Source: Lachnospiraceae bacterium AC2029 (lineage in GTDB: Bacteria; Bacillota; Clostridia; Lachnospirales; Lachnospiraceae). Taken from it: DNA of 64,000 bases. The notes beneath the pieces are model-generated. The model searched no databases and was not told where the DNA came from. It was given only the letters and a program-made list of their open reading frames with translations. The first letter of the stretch is position 1, and every line of letters begins with the position of its first letter. This document shows positions 54,398 through 63,999 of the stretch, piece after piece. A program made the position numbers and the translations under genes. The DNA lies in contig JNLK01000001.1 of NCBI GenBank assembly GCA_000703065.1, positions 1,302,001 through 1,366,000 of the forward strand, given 5' to 3'.

Positions 54398-54817
54398 ATG
54401 GAAAGCAAATTCGTATCATGGGATGAAGTACATAACGGGACAAATGCGAAGGATCCCGCTGCCGTTTCCGCAGAGGATTCAACGGCAAATGAGGCAGCTG
54501 CCGCAGGAGTTTCCTCCGATCCGGCTGTTGCAGAGGATCCCGCAGAGAAATACAAGGACCTTCCGGTGGATGAGGACGGGATCCGTCAGTTCATCACCAA
54601 GGACATGCTGATCGGTGATGTGATCGAGATCTATCCTTCCGCAGCGAAGGCACTTCTCTCCGTCGGCATGCACTGCGTGACCTGCGGCGTGGCTCTCTAT
54701 GAGAGCGTTGAGGAAGCAAGCTACGTACACGGACTGGATCCGGACGATGTGATCAAGGTGGTCAACGACATGCTGACTACGGAGCTGATCGAGCATCCGG
54801 GAGAATCCGCGATCTGA
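54398..54817 (+). CDS. DUF1858-domain protein
   Basis: 139 residues; start at 54398 with GGAGG five bases upstream. The first 60 residues are Ala/Glu/Asp-rich and probably disordered. Residues 65-130 form the DUF1858 domain: FITKDMLIGDVIEIYPSAA, then VGMHCVTCGVALYESVEEA with a C-x-x-C pair. The domain occurs alone or with hybrid-cluster and redox proteins and may bind an iron-sulfur or metal centre. Own promoter and terminator. Function unknown. Confidence 0.8.
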   Translation: MESKFVSWDEVHNGTNAKDPAAVSAEDSTANEAAAAGVSSDPAVAEDPAEKYKDLPVDEDGIRQFITKDMLIGDVIEIYPSAAKALLSVGMHCVTCGVALYESVEEASYVHGLDPDDVIKVVNDMLTTELIEHPGESAI

Positions 54818-54841
54818 CCGCAGCAACCGAATACAGAACAA

Positions 54842-54880
54842 AAAGAAACAGCGTCACGTATGATGTGGCGCTGTTTCTTT
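54842..54880. terminator. Terminator of the DUF1858 gene
   Basis: A 12-bp perfect stem AAAGAAACAGCG/CGCTGTTTCTTT with further GTCAC/GTGGC-like pairing inside; T-rich on both sides. Confidence 0.85.
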
Positions 54881-54967
54881 CTGTTCCGATCAGTTTCTCA
54901 TTCATGTTATTGTCCCGATGCGTTCCGACCACCCCCGGAGATGTGATGTACTTCGGCGCATGTGACT

Positions 54968-55261
54968 TCAGGCGGTCATGGCCCACAGATTCCTGACATG
55001 GTCATAATAAAGCCGCACGACCCGGATACGTCCAAGCACCAGGATACGGCACTCGAAAACCTGCATGCGATCCGTCACGTAGATCCCGTCCCGTGTGGTA
55101 TATGCCCCGCGCCCGGACAGGTCCTTGTAGCCCTTGATCGTATACGCATGCAGTTCTCCCTCCTCGTCGCACACCCGGATCCGGAGCGGGATCACCTCCC
55201 CGTCCCTGCTGTGCTGACAGATCACATCTACTCTTTTGTCCTGTAATTTGTCCTCTTCCAT
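54968..55261 (-). CDS. Small protein with SOS-type promoter
   Basis: 97 residues, no signal or membrane segment, likely beta-rich (EVIPLRIRVCDEEGELHAY, YVTDRMQVFECRILVLGR, VRLYYDHVRNLW). GAGG lies upstream of the ATG. Its promoter contains a LexA/DinR-like palindrome, so it may be damage-induced. Similar small proteins stand near Y-family polymerase genes in Lachnospiraceae as I remember them, but no polymerase gene is next to it here. Function unknown. Confidence 0.6.
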   Translation of the reverse strand: MEEDKLQDKRVDVICQHSRDGEVIPLRIRVCDEEGELHAYTIKGYKDLSGRGAYTTRDGIYVTDRMQVFECRILVLGRIRVVRLYYDHVRNLWAMTA

Positions 55262-55281
55262 ATGCTCGTCCTCGTAAGAGT

Positions 55282-55310
55282 ATTATAGAACACATGTTCG
55301 AGTTTGTAAA
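55282..55310 (-). promoter_or_regulatory. Promoter with LexA/DinR-like box
   Basis: TTTACA, a 17-bp spacer, TATAAT on the minus strand. Between them is CGAACATGTGTTC (55300-55288), close to the Gram-positive SOS box CGAAC-N4-GTTCG; a repressor here would block RNA polymerase. Confidence 0.7.
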
Positions 55311-55321
55311 GTGGGTTTCTG

Positions 55322-56083
55322 TTATAAACTGATCTTCTTATCCAGCAGATATCCGGTTCCAAAGCTGCATCCGGTGATAACGACCGCAGAGAAAATGAAG
55401 GACGGTATCTGACGCACGAAGGCGCTCACGAATTCATTTCTGACATTGTTCTTTATCTCCGGAAGCGAATGATCGATCACGATATATACGATCAGGATCA
55501 GGAATACGAAAAGAATTCCCAGCCATTTCTGACTGTTGCCGGACCTGGATACCAGTGCCGCGATGGCAGACCCCAGATAGGCGATGGAATACATGGTAAG
55601 AACGCTGAACGCGCCTCCGATCACAAGAACCGCACAGCCCGCCCACAGTTCATCGGATGTGATCCCATAGTAACGGGCCAGTATCTGTGCGAGGCTTGCT
55701 TTCCAGCTTCCCGTGGTCGAAGACAGAATCTTCAGATCCAGACTGGCCAGCATGAGCAGAAGTATCCCTGTGGCAAGAAGCTCCAGAAGACCCAGAAGCA
55801 TTTTTGAGAAAACGATCTTATAGGGGGAGACCGGCGCGAGGAATACCATGTAACCGCTCTTCTCCCGAAGATCTCTGCTGAAGCTGATCAGTCCCAGAAG
55901 CCAGATCGTAAAGTAAATGACACTCGAACCAAAGACCAGCAGAACCATTCCCATACCCATCAAATTGCTGCTTCTGGACATATTCCCCAGAAGGAAGATC
56001 ACCTCGGAACCACCGAGGATTCCTCCCAAAACGAGCAGTGTGACCCGATTTCGTAAGAATTCATATTTCATCATTTTCAGCAT
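55322..56083 (-). CDS. ABC transporter permease
   Basis: 253 residues, six membrane helices by appearance (for example LVLGGILGGSEVIFLLG, VLLVFGSSVIYFTIWLLG, IVYIVIDHSLP near the end). ABC-2-like architecture with KSGYMVFLAPVSPYKIVFSKML after the second helix, a typical segment of such permeases. It starts 18 bases after the ATPase gene, so the two form an exporter. Cargo unknown. Confidence 0.8.
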   Translation of the reverse strand: MLKMMKYEFLRNRVTLLVLGGILGGSEVIFLLGNMSRSSNLMGMGMVLLVFGSSVIYFTIWLLGLISFSRDLREKSGYMVFLAPVSPYKIVFSKMLLGLLELLATGILLLMLASLDLKILSSTTGSWKASLAQILARYYGITSDELWAGCAVLVIGGAFSVLTMYSIAYLGSAIAALVSRSGNSQKWLGILFVFLILIVYIVIDHSLPEIKNNVRNEFVSAFVRQIPSFIFSAVVITGCSFGTGYLLDKKISL

Positions 56084-56101
56084 ATGCGCATCTCCTCCGC
56101 C

Positions 56102-57376
56102 CTATGCCAGGGGATTATCAAAATCGGAGGGATCCTCCGAAAGTGTAGACTGGAAACGGGTTGAAGGGGCATACCCGCTCTCGATGGGGAGCGGTCCCAG
56201 CGCCCCATTTGGAAGCTGTCCCGGCTGCCCCTGTGACGCACCCGGCGCTGCATACTGGCTCGGCTGACCCTGTGGCATACCCTGTGCTCCGTACCGGTCC
56301 GGCTGACCCTGCGACACGTCCTGTGCGCCGTACTGACCCTGCGGGCCGTACTGGCCCGGTGCTGCATACCGGCCCGGCTGACCCTGTGGCATACCCTGTG
56401 CTCCGTACTGGCCCGGCTGCCTCTGCGACACGTCCTGTGCGCCATACTGGCCCGTTGCCGCATACTGGCCCGGCTGACCCTGTGACGTGCCCTGCGGGCC
56501 ATATCCCTGTGGCGGAACATAACCCTGCGGTCCGTAACCCGGCATGCCCTGCGGTCCGTAACCCGGCATGCCCTGCGGTCCATAGCCCTGCATGCCCTGC
56601 GGCCCATAGCCCGGCATTCCCTGCGGTCCATAACCCTGCATGCCCTGTGCGCCGTAAGGCATCTGTCCCGGCATTCCGAAGAGGACAGCCGCTCCGAAGA
56701 TCTCTCTGTACATATCCGTCATGGACTTTCCGTACTGCTCGCGGAAGGATGCCACCGGCCCATGCACGACCATCTGACCCTCCCGAAGGAAGATCACATA
56801 ATCGGCGATCCGCTCCAGATCCTCGATCAGATGGCTGGAGATCATAACGATGGAATTCCTGTCGATCCCCTGCATGATCCCGGCAGTCACTTCCTCTCTC
56901 GCCAGCATGTCGATCCCGTTCAGCGGTTCGTCCAGCATAAGCAAACGAGGATTTCTGGAGACATTCAGGGCCACCTTGAACTTGGCCATCATACCCGTGG
57001 AATATGCACGAACCTTCATGGACGGATCCAATCCCATCTGCTGCATGGTCCACCGAAACTTCTCCATATTGAAATCCTCGAAGAAATCCTGATAATATTT
57101 CGCCGCCTGTATGGCGGTCATATAAGAATAAAAATAAGGCTCGGTGGGCATGTAGGCGATCTGCCGCTTATCATTGAAGCTAAGCTGATGATCATCCACA
57201 TAAACCTTACCGGCCGACGGCTTCACCAGTCCCGCAAGGATCTTCATCCAAGTGGACTTTCCGCTTCCGTTCGGTCCGAGAAGCGCGTAAATGTGTCCGG
57301 GCTGAAGCGTAAAATTTAACCCGCTGAGAGCGTATTTACCACCATAGTGTTTACTCAGATCCTGACAAACGATCAT
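56102..57376 (-). CDS. ABC transporter ATPase with long GYGPQG-repeat tail
   Basis: 424 residues; start MIVCQDLSKHYGG at 57376 with GGAGG seven bases upstream. The ABC domain (1-230) has Walker A LLGPNGSGKSTWMK, a divergent signature AYSTGMMAKFKVAL, Walker B RLLMLDEPLNGID and the switch His in ISSHLIED. From about residue 240 to 400 it is a low-complexity tail of GYGPQGMPGYGPQGMQ and GQPGQYGAQGMPQ-type repeats, ending in a short charged piece. The tail is highly unusual for an ATPase and looks disordered. The gene begins 22 bases after atpC, so it may be co-transcribed with the ATP synthase. Confidence 0.85.
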   Translation of the reverse strand: MIVCQDLSKHYGGKYALSGLNFTLQPGHIYALLGPNGSGKSTWMKILAGLVKPSAGKVYVDDHQLSFNDKRQIAYMPTEPYFYSYMTAIQAAKYYQDFFEDFNMEKFRWTMQQMGLDPSMKVRAYSTGMMAKFKVALNVSRNPRLLMLDEPLNGIDMLAREEVTAGIMQGIDRNSIVMISSHLIEDLERIADYVIFLREGQMVVHGPVASFREQYGKSMTDMYREIFGAAVLFGMPGQMPYGAQGMQGYGPQGMPGYGPQGMQGYGPQGMPGYGPQGMPGYGPQGYVPPQGYGPQGTSQGQPGQYAATGQYGAQDVSQRQPGQYGAQGMPQGQPGRYAAPGQYGPQGQYGAQDVSQGQPDRYGAQGMPQGQPSQYAAPGASQGQPGQLPNGALGPLPIESGYAPSTRFQSTLSEDPSDFDNPLA

Positions 57377-57398
57377 ATTCTGTCCTCCGTTCCGCAGG

Positions 57399-57818
57399 TC
57401 AGTCATTTACGGAATTTGAAAGTTTCAGGCGGATCATCGCCCGCCGGAGTGTTGCCTCTGCCTGATAATATTCCTGCATACTCCTCTTCTGGAGCATGAT
57501 CTCCTTTGCTTCCTCAGCCCTGGCGCGGGCACGCTCGGCGTCGATCTCCTCCGGACGCTCCGCCGTATTCACCAGGATCAGAACATCTCCGTCCTCGATC
57601 CGGACCATTCCCTCGGACACCGATGCAATCCGCATTTCCGTTTCTCCCGGCAGCCGGTACTTCAGAAGTCCGGGCACGATGGCAATGACCAGATTTCTGT
57701 GTCTGGCCTGGATGCCGTACTCCCCGTCAGAGGTGGGCACGATAAGAGACTCAAGATCCCCCTCGAAGAAGGGACTGTCCGCCTCGTATATTCTTGTTGT
57801 AAATACGGTATGTGCCAT
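57399..57818 (-). CDS. atpC: F1 ATP synthase epsilon subunit
   Basis: 139 residues. N-terminal beta barrel (FTTRIYEADSPFFEGDLESLIVPTSDGEYGIQARH) and C-terminal helical hairpin (RARARAEEAKEIMLQKRSM) typical of epsilon, which couples the rotor and can inhibit ATP hydrolysis. GGTGGAG before the ATG. Last gene of the atp set; the ABC ATPase gene follows after 22 bases. Confidence 0.92.
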   Translation of the reverse strand: MAHTVFTTRIYEADSPFFEGDLESLIVPTSDGEYGIQARHRNLVIAIVPGLLKYRLPGETEMRIASVSEGMVRIEDGDVLILVNTAERPEEIDAERARARAEEAKEIMLQKRSMQEYYQAEATLRRAMIRLKLSNSVND

Positions 57819-57961
57819 ATCGTTTCTCCACCTGAAATCCCGTTTACAGTCTCACTCCCCGGAACAGACACCGCCACCCGAATGCACCGATCCTTCTGCT
57901 GCCTGCCGTCTCAGCACTCAGGACCGACATTCCGGTCCGATCACTCCGTCCTTCTGCCGAT

Positions 57962-59371
<1,410 letters not shown>

Positions 59372-59402
59372 TTAACGCAGGATTCTTCCCTTCCTTACGC
59401 GT

Positions 59403-60518
59403 CTATTCGTTATCCTTCCCGTCCTTGTCCTTCCGGAGGTTCACGTCAGTCTCTTCCTGTCCGGGCTTCTTCCCGCGGTTCACGTCGGTCTCTTCCTGCC
59501 CGCGTTCCTTCTTGCTTTTCCCGCCGGCTTCTTCCTGCCTCCGCGCCTCCTCGGTCCCTGCGCGTTTCTCTGCCTTCTGACGTGCTTCAGCTTCGGCCGC
59601 AGCCTTCCTCTCTGCCTTCTGACGGGCCTTCTCTCTCTTCTTCCGCTGTGCCTTGGCACCGCCCGCCACCTCGGTGATCTCCTGGGTGATGGCCTCCTGC
59701 CGCACACGGTTATATTCCGTGGAAAGCGTGTCCAGAAGCTCGTCTGCATTGTCATTTGCGGCCTTCATGGCCACCATGCGGGCATTCTGCTCACTGCAGA
59801 AGCTTTCCACCAGAGCACCGTAGATAAATCCCGCCACGTAGCTGGGCACGATATTCTCAAAGGCCGCTGTTACATTTGGCACAAACTCGTATTCCTTCCG
59901 GATCTCTCCGGAATGGATCTCCATCTTTCCAAACTGTCCCCGTTCAAAGGGAAGCAGCTGCACCTTACGCACGATTGCCTCTCCGCCACGATCCTGCTGG
60001 CTGAAAATGATACGGATCTCGTTCACCTTTCGCTTGTTGTACAGATCAAGCAGCACATTGCTGATCTCTCTTGCCCGGCGGAAGGTAGGATTCTGTGCCG
60101 TATACAGGAAGGATCTGTCAATGTGGATATGCCGGCGCATGAAATACTGCCGCCCGTACTCTCCAACCACAAAAAGCGTAGTCTTCCTGTGCTTCCGGAT
60201 CTCCGCCTCGGCCTGCTTCAGAACATTGCTGTTATACGCACCCGCAAGTCCCTTGTCCGCCGTGATCACAAGATAGGCGTAGGCCTCGGCCTGCTTCCGT
60301 CCGGTCTCCGGATAGAAGTAATGACTGTTCACGTCACTCCGCCGCTGGAAGATCCGTCTCATTTCAGATTCCTGCAGACGGAAATACGGCAGCGTCCTGT
60401 CCAGATCCGCCCTTGCCTTTGTCAGCTTCGTGGAAGCGATCAGGTACATGGCGTTGGTGATCTTCTGTGTGTTTCGAACGCTCTCTATTCGGTTTTTAAT
60501 CTCTTTCGTATTGGACAT
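59403..60518 (-). CDS. atpG: F1 ATP synthase gamma subunit with charged C-terminal extension
   Basis: 371 residues from MSNTKEIKNRIESV; the stop of atpA is two bases upstream. Core family blocks: NTQKITNAMYLIASTKL near the start, VITADKGLAGAYNSNVL, and AAFENIVPSYVAG...ESFCSEQNARMVAMKAANDNADELL near the end, then EAITQEITEVAGGA where normal gamma stops (about 285-290). About 80 extra residues follow, rich in Lys, Arg, Glu and Ala, with a repeated GQEETDVN. The extension would project from the bottom of the rotor C-terminal helix. No separate ribosome site is obvious, so translation is probably coupled to atpA. Confidence 0.93.
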   Translation of the reverse strand: MSNTKEIKNRIESVRNTQKITNAMYLIASTKLTKARADLDRTLPYFRLQESEMRRIFQRRSDVNSHYFYPETGRKQAEAYAYLVITADKGLAGAYNSNVLKQAEAEIRKHRKTTLFVVGEYGRQYFMRRHIHIDRSFLYTAQNPTFRRAREISNVLLDLYNKRKVNEIRIIFSQQDRGGEAIVRKVQLLPFERGQFGKMEIHSGEIRKEYEFVPNVTAAFENIVPSYVAGFIYGALVESFCSEQNARMVAMKAANDNADELLDTLSTEYNRVRQEAITQEITEVAGGAKAQRKKREKARQKAERKAAAEAEARQKAEKRAGTEEARRQEEAGGKSKKERGQEETDVNRGKKPGQEETDVNLRKDKDGKDNE

Positions 60519-60519
60519 A

Positions 60520-62271
60520 TCACTTATAATTTGCCGCAAATTCTTTCGAAATGCGGATGATATCTTCCCTGATGTCGTCCGACAGGTTACCGGAAGCCTC
60601 GATCTCGTCGCAGATCGCTTCTTCCTCCGTACGGAAATGTTCCAACAGCTTCGTACGGAATTCCGGCAGCTCATCCACGGGGATGTCCACCATGGTGCGC
60701 GCAGTAGCCGCTACAAGTATGATCACCTGCTCATACTGGTGGAAGGGCCGGTTCTGAGGCTGACGGAGCAGCCGCATAAGCCCCTGTCCATACTGGAGCT
60801 GACGTTTCGTGGTCTCATCCAGATCACTGGAGAACTGGGTGAAGACCTCCATCTCGCGGTACTGTGCCAGATCCAGGCGGATACTGCCCGCAGCCTTCTT
60901 CATGGCGCGGGTCTGTGCCGCCCCGCCGACACGGGAAACCGAAAGACCTACATTTACGGCAGGACGCTGACCTGCGAAGAAGAGACTGCTCTCCAGGAAG
61001 ATCTGTCCGTCCGTAATGGAAATGATGTTCGTCGGAATATATGCGGATACGTCGCCCGCCTGTGTCTCCACGATGGGGAGTGCGGTCATGGAACCGCCGC
61101 CCTTCTTTGCGGACAGGTGTGCCGAACGCTCCAGCAGCCGGGAATGCAGATAGAAGACATCTCCCGGATACGCCTCACGTCCCGGTGAACGATCCAGAAG
61201 GAGCGACAGGGCACGATAGGCCACAGCATGCTTGGACAGATCATCATAGACGATCAGAACGTCTTTACCCCGCTGCATAAAGTATTCTCCCAGCGCGGTT
61301 CCCGCATAAGGAGCGATATACTGTAAGGATGTGGGATCACTGGCAGTGGCCGCAACCACAACGGTACGATCCATGGCTCCATGCTTTCGGAGGGTACCCA
61401 CCAGATGCGCCACACTGCTGGCCTTCTGCCCGATAGCCACATAGATACAGATAACCCCATTTCCCTTCTGGTTCAGAATGGTATCCAGAGCGATCGTGGT
61501 CTTTCCGGTCTGACGGTCACCGATGATCAGCTCACGCTGTCCCCGTCCGATGGGGAACATGGAATCTATGGAGAGGATTCCCGTATTCATAGGCTCGGAT
61601 ACCGGCTGACGATCGATGATTCCCGGAGCCGGGCTCTCGATCTCACGGTAGTCATGCGCAGGGATCTCGCCAAGGCCGTCGATAGGGGCCCCCAGTGCAT
61701 CCACAACGCGTCCCAGATATTCCTTACTGACGGGGATTCCGGCAGTCTTCTTCGTCCGGCGGACGATGCTGCCCTCGCTGATCTCTTCGTCATCTCCGAA
61801 GAGCACGATACCGATCTCTCCGTGCCGAAGCTCCTGCACCATGCCTCGAACTCCGGACTCAAAAAGGACGATCTCACCGTACACCACCGACTCCAGGCCC
61901 GTGGCGATCACGATACCGTCGCCCACACTTTGAACGCGCCCCTCTTCCATGGGGATTGCTTCCAGCGTCCAGCTGTCGAGGGAGGATTTGATAAGAGAGA
62001 TCAGATTCTTTGTCTGGTTCTTCCGTCCCAGCTTCATGCGGTTGATCTCATCGACCTTGTCCCGCAGCTGCTGCAGACGTCCTTCCGGAGTCCAGTTGTA
62101 AACCTCGCCCTCAAAATGCAGGCGGAAGCCGGACTTCAGGCTCTCATCCTTGATCCACACCAGCTCGACCGGCTGGTCATATTTCTTTGTCAGGAAACTC
62201 TCAAACCGTTTCCGCTGTTCCTCATTCGGAGCCTCTGCGGAATACAGCTGTGCCTTCTTAGGATTCTCCAT
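60520..62271 (-). CDS. atpA: ATP synthase alpha subunit fused to a delta C-terminal domain
   Basis: 583 residues, about 80 more than usual. Start [11 protein letters not shown] at 62271, GGAG eight bases upstream. Residues 1-75 match the C-terminal domain of the delta (OSCP) subunit: [34 protein letters not shown] and [14 protein letters not shown] stand for the usual kkyg-vel-vDpsLiGG and viDgSvrgrLqqL pattern. From about residue 88 it is standard alpha: [27 protein letters not shown]-loop [13 protein letters not shown], and the C-terminal FAANYK. No separate atpH lies in the operon, and the start overlaps the end of atpF by 14 bases, where atpH normally stands. Confidence 0.93.
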   Translation of the reverse strand: MENPKKAQLYSAEAPNEEQRKRFESFLTKKYDQPVELVWIKDESLKSGFRLHFEGEVYNWTPEGRLQQLRDKVDEINRMKLGRKNQTKNLISLIKSSLDSWTLEAIPMEEGRVQSVGDGIVIATGLESVVYGEIVLFESGVRGMVQELRHGEIGIVLFGDDEEISEGSIVRRTKKTAGIPVSKEYLGRVVDALGAPIDGLGEIPAHDYREIESPAPGIIDRQPVSEPMNTGILSIDSMFPIGRGQRELIIGDRQTGKTTIALDTILNQKGNGVICIYVAIGQKASSVAHLVGTLRKHGAMDRTVVVAATASDPTSLQYIAPYAGTALGEYFMQRGKDVLIVYDDLSKHAVAYRALSLLLDRSPGREAYPGDVFYLHSRLLERSAHLSAKKGGGSMTALPIVETQAGDVSAYIPTNIISITDGQIFLESSLFFAGQRPAVNVGLSVSRVGGAAQTRAMKKAAGSIRLDLAQYREMEVFTQFSSDLDETTKRQLQYGQGLMRLLRQPQNRPFHQYEQVIILVAATARTMVDIPVDELPEFRTKLLEHFRTEEEAICDEIEASGNLSDDIREDIIRISKEFAANYK

Positions 62272-62761
62272 TCGGAACACTCCTTTCCGCAGCATCTAAA
62301 AAGGCGTCGTAGGTCGTGGAGACGTCCTCCGAAAGGAGGATCTTCTCCGCCGCATCGTTCACCATTTCCGTGATCTCCTTCCGGGCACCGTCTACGATCA
62401 TTGCCCGTGCAGCCCTGGCCTCGTCTCTTGCATCTGAAAGAATCTTCTCGGCAGCGTCCTCCGCTTCCTTCTCGCGGGTACGGCGCATCTGCTCAATCTC
62501 CTCGGCAGCCGCCTTCTTCTTTCCTGCGATCTCCTTTTCTGCCTCAGCCAGCTTCGTCTCATATTCCGCCTTGGATTCCTGCGCACGGCTCAAAAGGTCG
62601 TCCGCATTATCCTGCATGTCTCTGTAATATTTCTCTCTCTTCTCCATGAAGTTCTTCACCGGCTTGTACAGCAGGAAATAAAGACCTGCAAAAAGAATGG
62701 TGAAGTTGAAGAGGTGCAGCAGGATCTGCTGCCAGTCTATGTTAAGTGGAATTCCGCTCAT
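62258..62761 (-). CDS. atpF: F0 ATP synthase b subunit
   Basis: 167 residues from [18 protein letters not shown] five bases upstream. One N-terminal membrane helix ([16 protein letters not shown]), then the [17 protein letters not shown] start of a long Glu/Lys/Ala-rich helix that forms the outer stalk. The last 20 residues ([18 protein letters not shown]) run past the usual end. The gene overlaps the delta-alpha fusion by 14 bases. Confidence 0.94.
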   Translation of the reverse strand: MSGIPLNIDWQQILLHLFNFTILFAGLYFLLYKPVKNFMEKREKYYRDMQDNADDLLSRAQESKAEYETKLAEAEKEIAGKKKAAAEEIEQMRRTREKEAEDAAEKILSDARDEARAARAMIVDGARKEITEMVNDAAEKILLSEDVSTTYDAFLDAAERSVPNGES

Positions 62762-62835
62762 GTTCTCCTCCTGTTTTGAAGGGATATGCGACAGGCCATT
62801 CGCCATGCCGCCCTCTCATTCCCGATGAGCTGACC

Positions 62836-62960
62836 GGATCACTCCGCTTCGCTCCCGTGATCCTTCCAACATGAGGGTTCCCGCGCTTCGCGCTTCACCC
62901 TCATGTTGTCTTGGGCGATAAGCTCACCCGGTGTGTTCTGCAAGCAGAACACCGTGTGAG
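62836..62960. other. Cluster of three hairpins between atpE and atpF
   Basis: GGATCAC/GTGATCC (62836-62863), CAACATGAGGGT/ACCCTCATGTTG with an inner CGCG stem (62867-62908), and CTCAC...GTGAG with TGTTCTG/CAGAACA inside (62923-62960). The 216-base gap carries no gene. Such stems could stop part of the transcription or protect the atpE message. Confidence 0.6.
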
Positions 62961-62977
62961 TTTCCGCCCTCAGCTCA

Positions 62978-63442
62978 TTACATAACAAAAATGATTAGAA
63001 TAGCTACGATCAACGCGTAGATGATCGCTGTCTCTATGAAGACAAGTCCGAGCATAAGGGTGGTTCGAATGCTTCCCTCAGCTTCCGGCTGACGGGAGAT
63101 TCCTTCTGCCGACTTTGCGATGGCAAGACCCATTCCGATAGCTCCGGCCGCAGCTGCAAGTCCGACTGCAATGGCTGCCGCAAGGGCCTTGGAGCCCGTA
63201 GAACCCGCCTCTTCGGCTTCCTCAACGGCAACAGCCGCCTCCGCCTGGGTCTGCCCGTCTGCACCCACGGTATTCGTCTCCGCATCCGAAAGTGTGTTAC
63301 CCGCAACGGTCTGCACTGTCTGGGTCTGGGACTTGGTCTCCTTTGCCTGAACGGCCTTTGCTCCGATCAGGATGGTCAGCAGCAATGCCAGGATCACGCC
63401 TGCCAGGATCAGCGGTAATTTCTTGGAAATGTGAAGTTTCAT
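62978..63442 (-). CDS. atpE: F0 ATP synthase c subunit with signal-peptide-like extension
   Basis: 154 residues against about 80 in the family. Start MKLHISKKLP at 63442, GGAGG seven bases upstream. Residues 1-33 are a basic start plus hydrophobic helix ending AKAVQAKE, like a cleavable signal, then about 45 polar Gln/Thr/Glu/Ala-rich residues. The last 75 residues are the c hairpin: GLAAAAGAIGMGLAIAKSAEG, the loop RQPEAEGS, and the ion-binding Glu in GLVFIETAIIYALIV. The Gln of sodium-type rings is Met here, while Glu-Thr and Tyr are kept, so ion choice is open. Cleavage of the extension is inferred. Confidence 0.9.
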   Translation of the reverse strand: MKLHISKKLPLILAGVILALLLTILIGAKAVQAKETKSQTQTVQTVAGNTLSDAETNTVGADGQTQAEAAVAVEEAEEAGSTGSKALAAAIAVGLAAAAGAIGMGLAIAKSAEGISRQPEAEGSIRTTLMLGLVFIETAIIYALIVAILIIFVM

Positions 63443-63513
63443 CTTTCTTCCTCCATATATTTTTCTGTCTCTTATCGTTCCCGGATCGCCGGTCACGAAA
63501 TCATCTTCTCGTG

Positions 63514-63999
63514 TCACTCGCTTACCTCTCCGTAGAAGACGGAGGTCAGCATCGTAAGGACGTAGGTCTGGATCAACGCATGCAGCAGAGTGAACAGGAC
63601 TCCTACCACGACCGGAAGCACGAAGCTGAGTGAAATGAAGTAGTACACCAGCTCAGTGACCAGGGCTCCGGACAGCAGCGCTCCGAATAGTCGGAAGCTC
63701 ATGGAAATGGGAAGCGAGAAATCCTTAAGGGTTTTTCCGACACCCTTCATTCCGTTTCCTGCGATTCCTCCGGACAGGATCACCAGATAGGAAAGACATC
63801 CCATCATGATCGCTCCGTTGATATCCGCCAGCGGTGCAGGCAGTGACACGGAGTTTCCTTCCGTCGTAACCGCCGGGATCCCGAACAGCTCGAAGCAGGT
63901 TCCAACGAAAATGTACGACCCCGCCACGAAGAGGTAGGCTCCCAGAAATTTATTTCTGTGAGGGCTGTTGGTCTTTGCCAGACGGTCAAAGAATCCGAC
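63514..63999 (-). CDS. atpB: F0 ATP synthase a subunit, 5' end outside the window
   Basis: The last 161 residues; the frame is open to the right edge. Membrane segments include GAYLFVAGSYIFVG, GCLSYLVILSGGIAG and LSFVLPVVVGVLFTLLHALIQTYVLTML. The key Arg of the half-channel is in SFRLFGALLSGALV, and the last helix keeps the HALIQTYVLTML pattern. It heads the operon order a-c-b-(delta)alpha-gamma-beta-epsilon. Confidence 0.93.
   Translation of the reverse strand, partial: VGFFDRLAKTNSPHRNKFLGAYLFVAGSYIFVGTCFELFGIPAVTTEGNSVSLPAPLADINGAIMMGCLSYLVILSGGIAGNGMKGVGKTLKDFSLPISMSFRLFGALLSGALVTELVYYFISLSFVLPVVVGVLFTLLHALIQTYVLTMLTSVFYGEVSE

Noticed and set aside
56160-56660. CRISPR-like periodic sequence
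   Set aside because: The repeats are codons of the GYGPQG tail of the ABC ATPase; unit length varies and there are no unique spacers.
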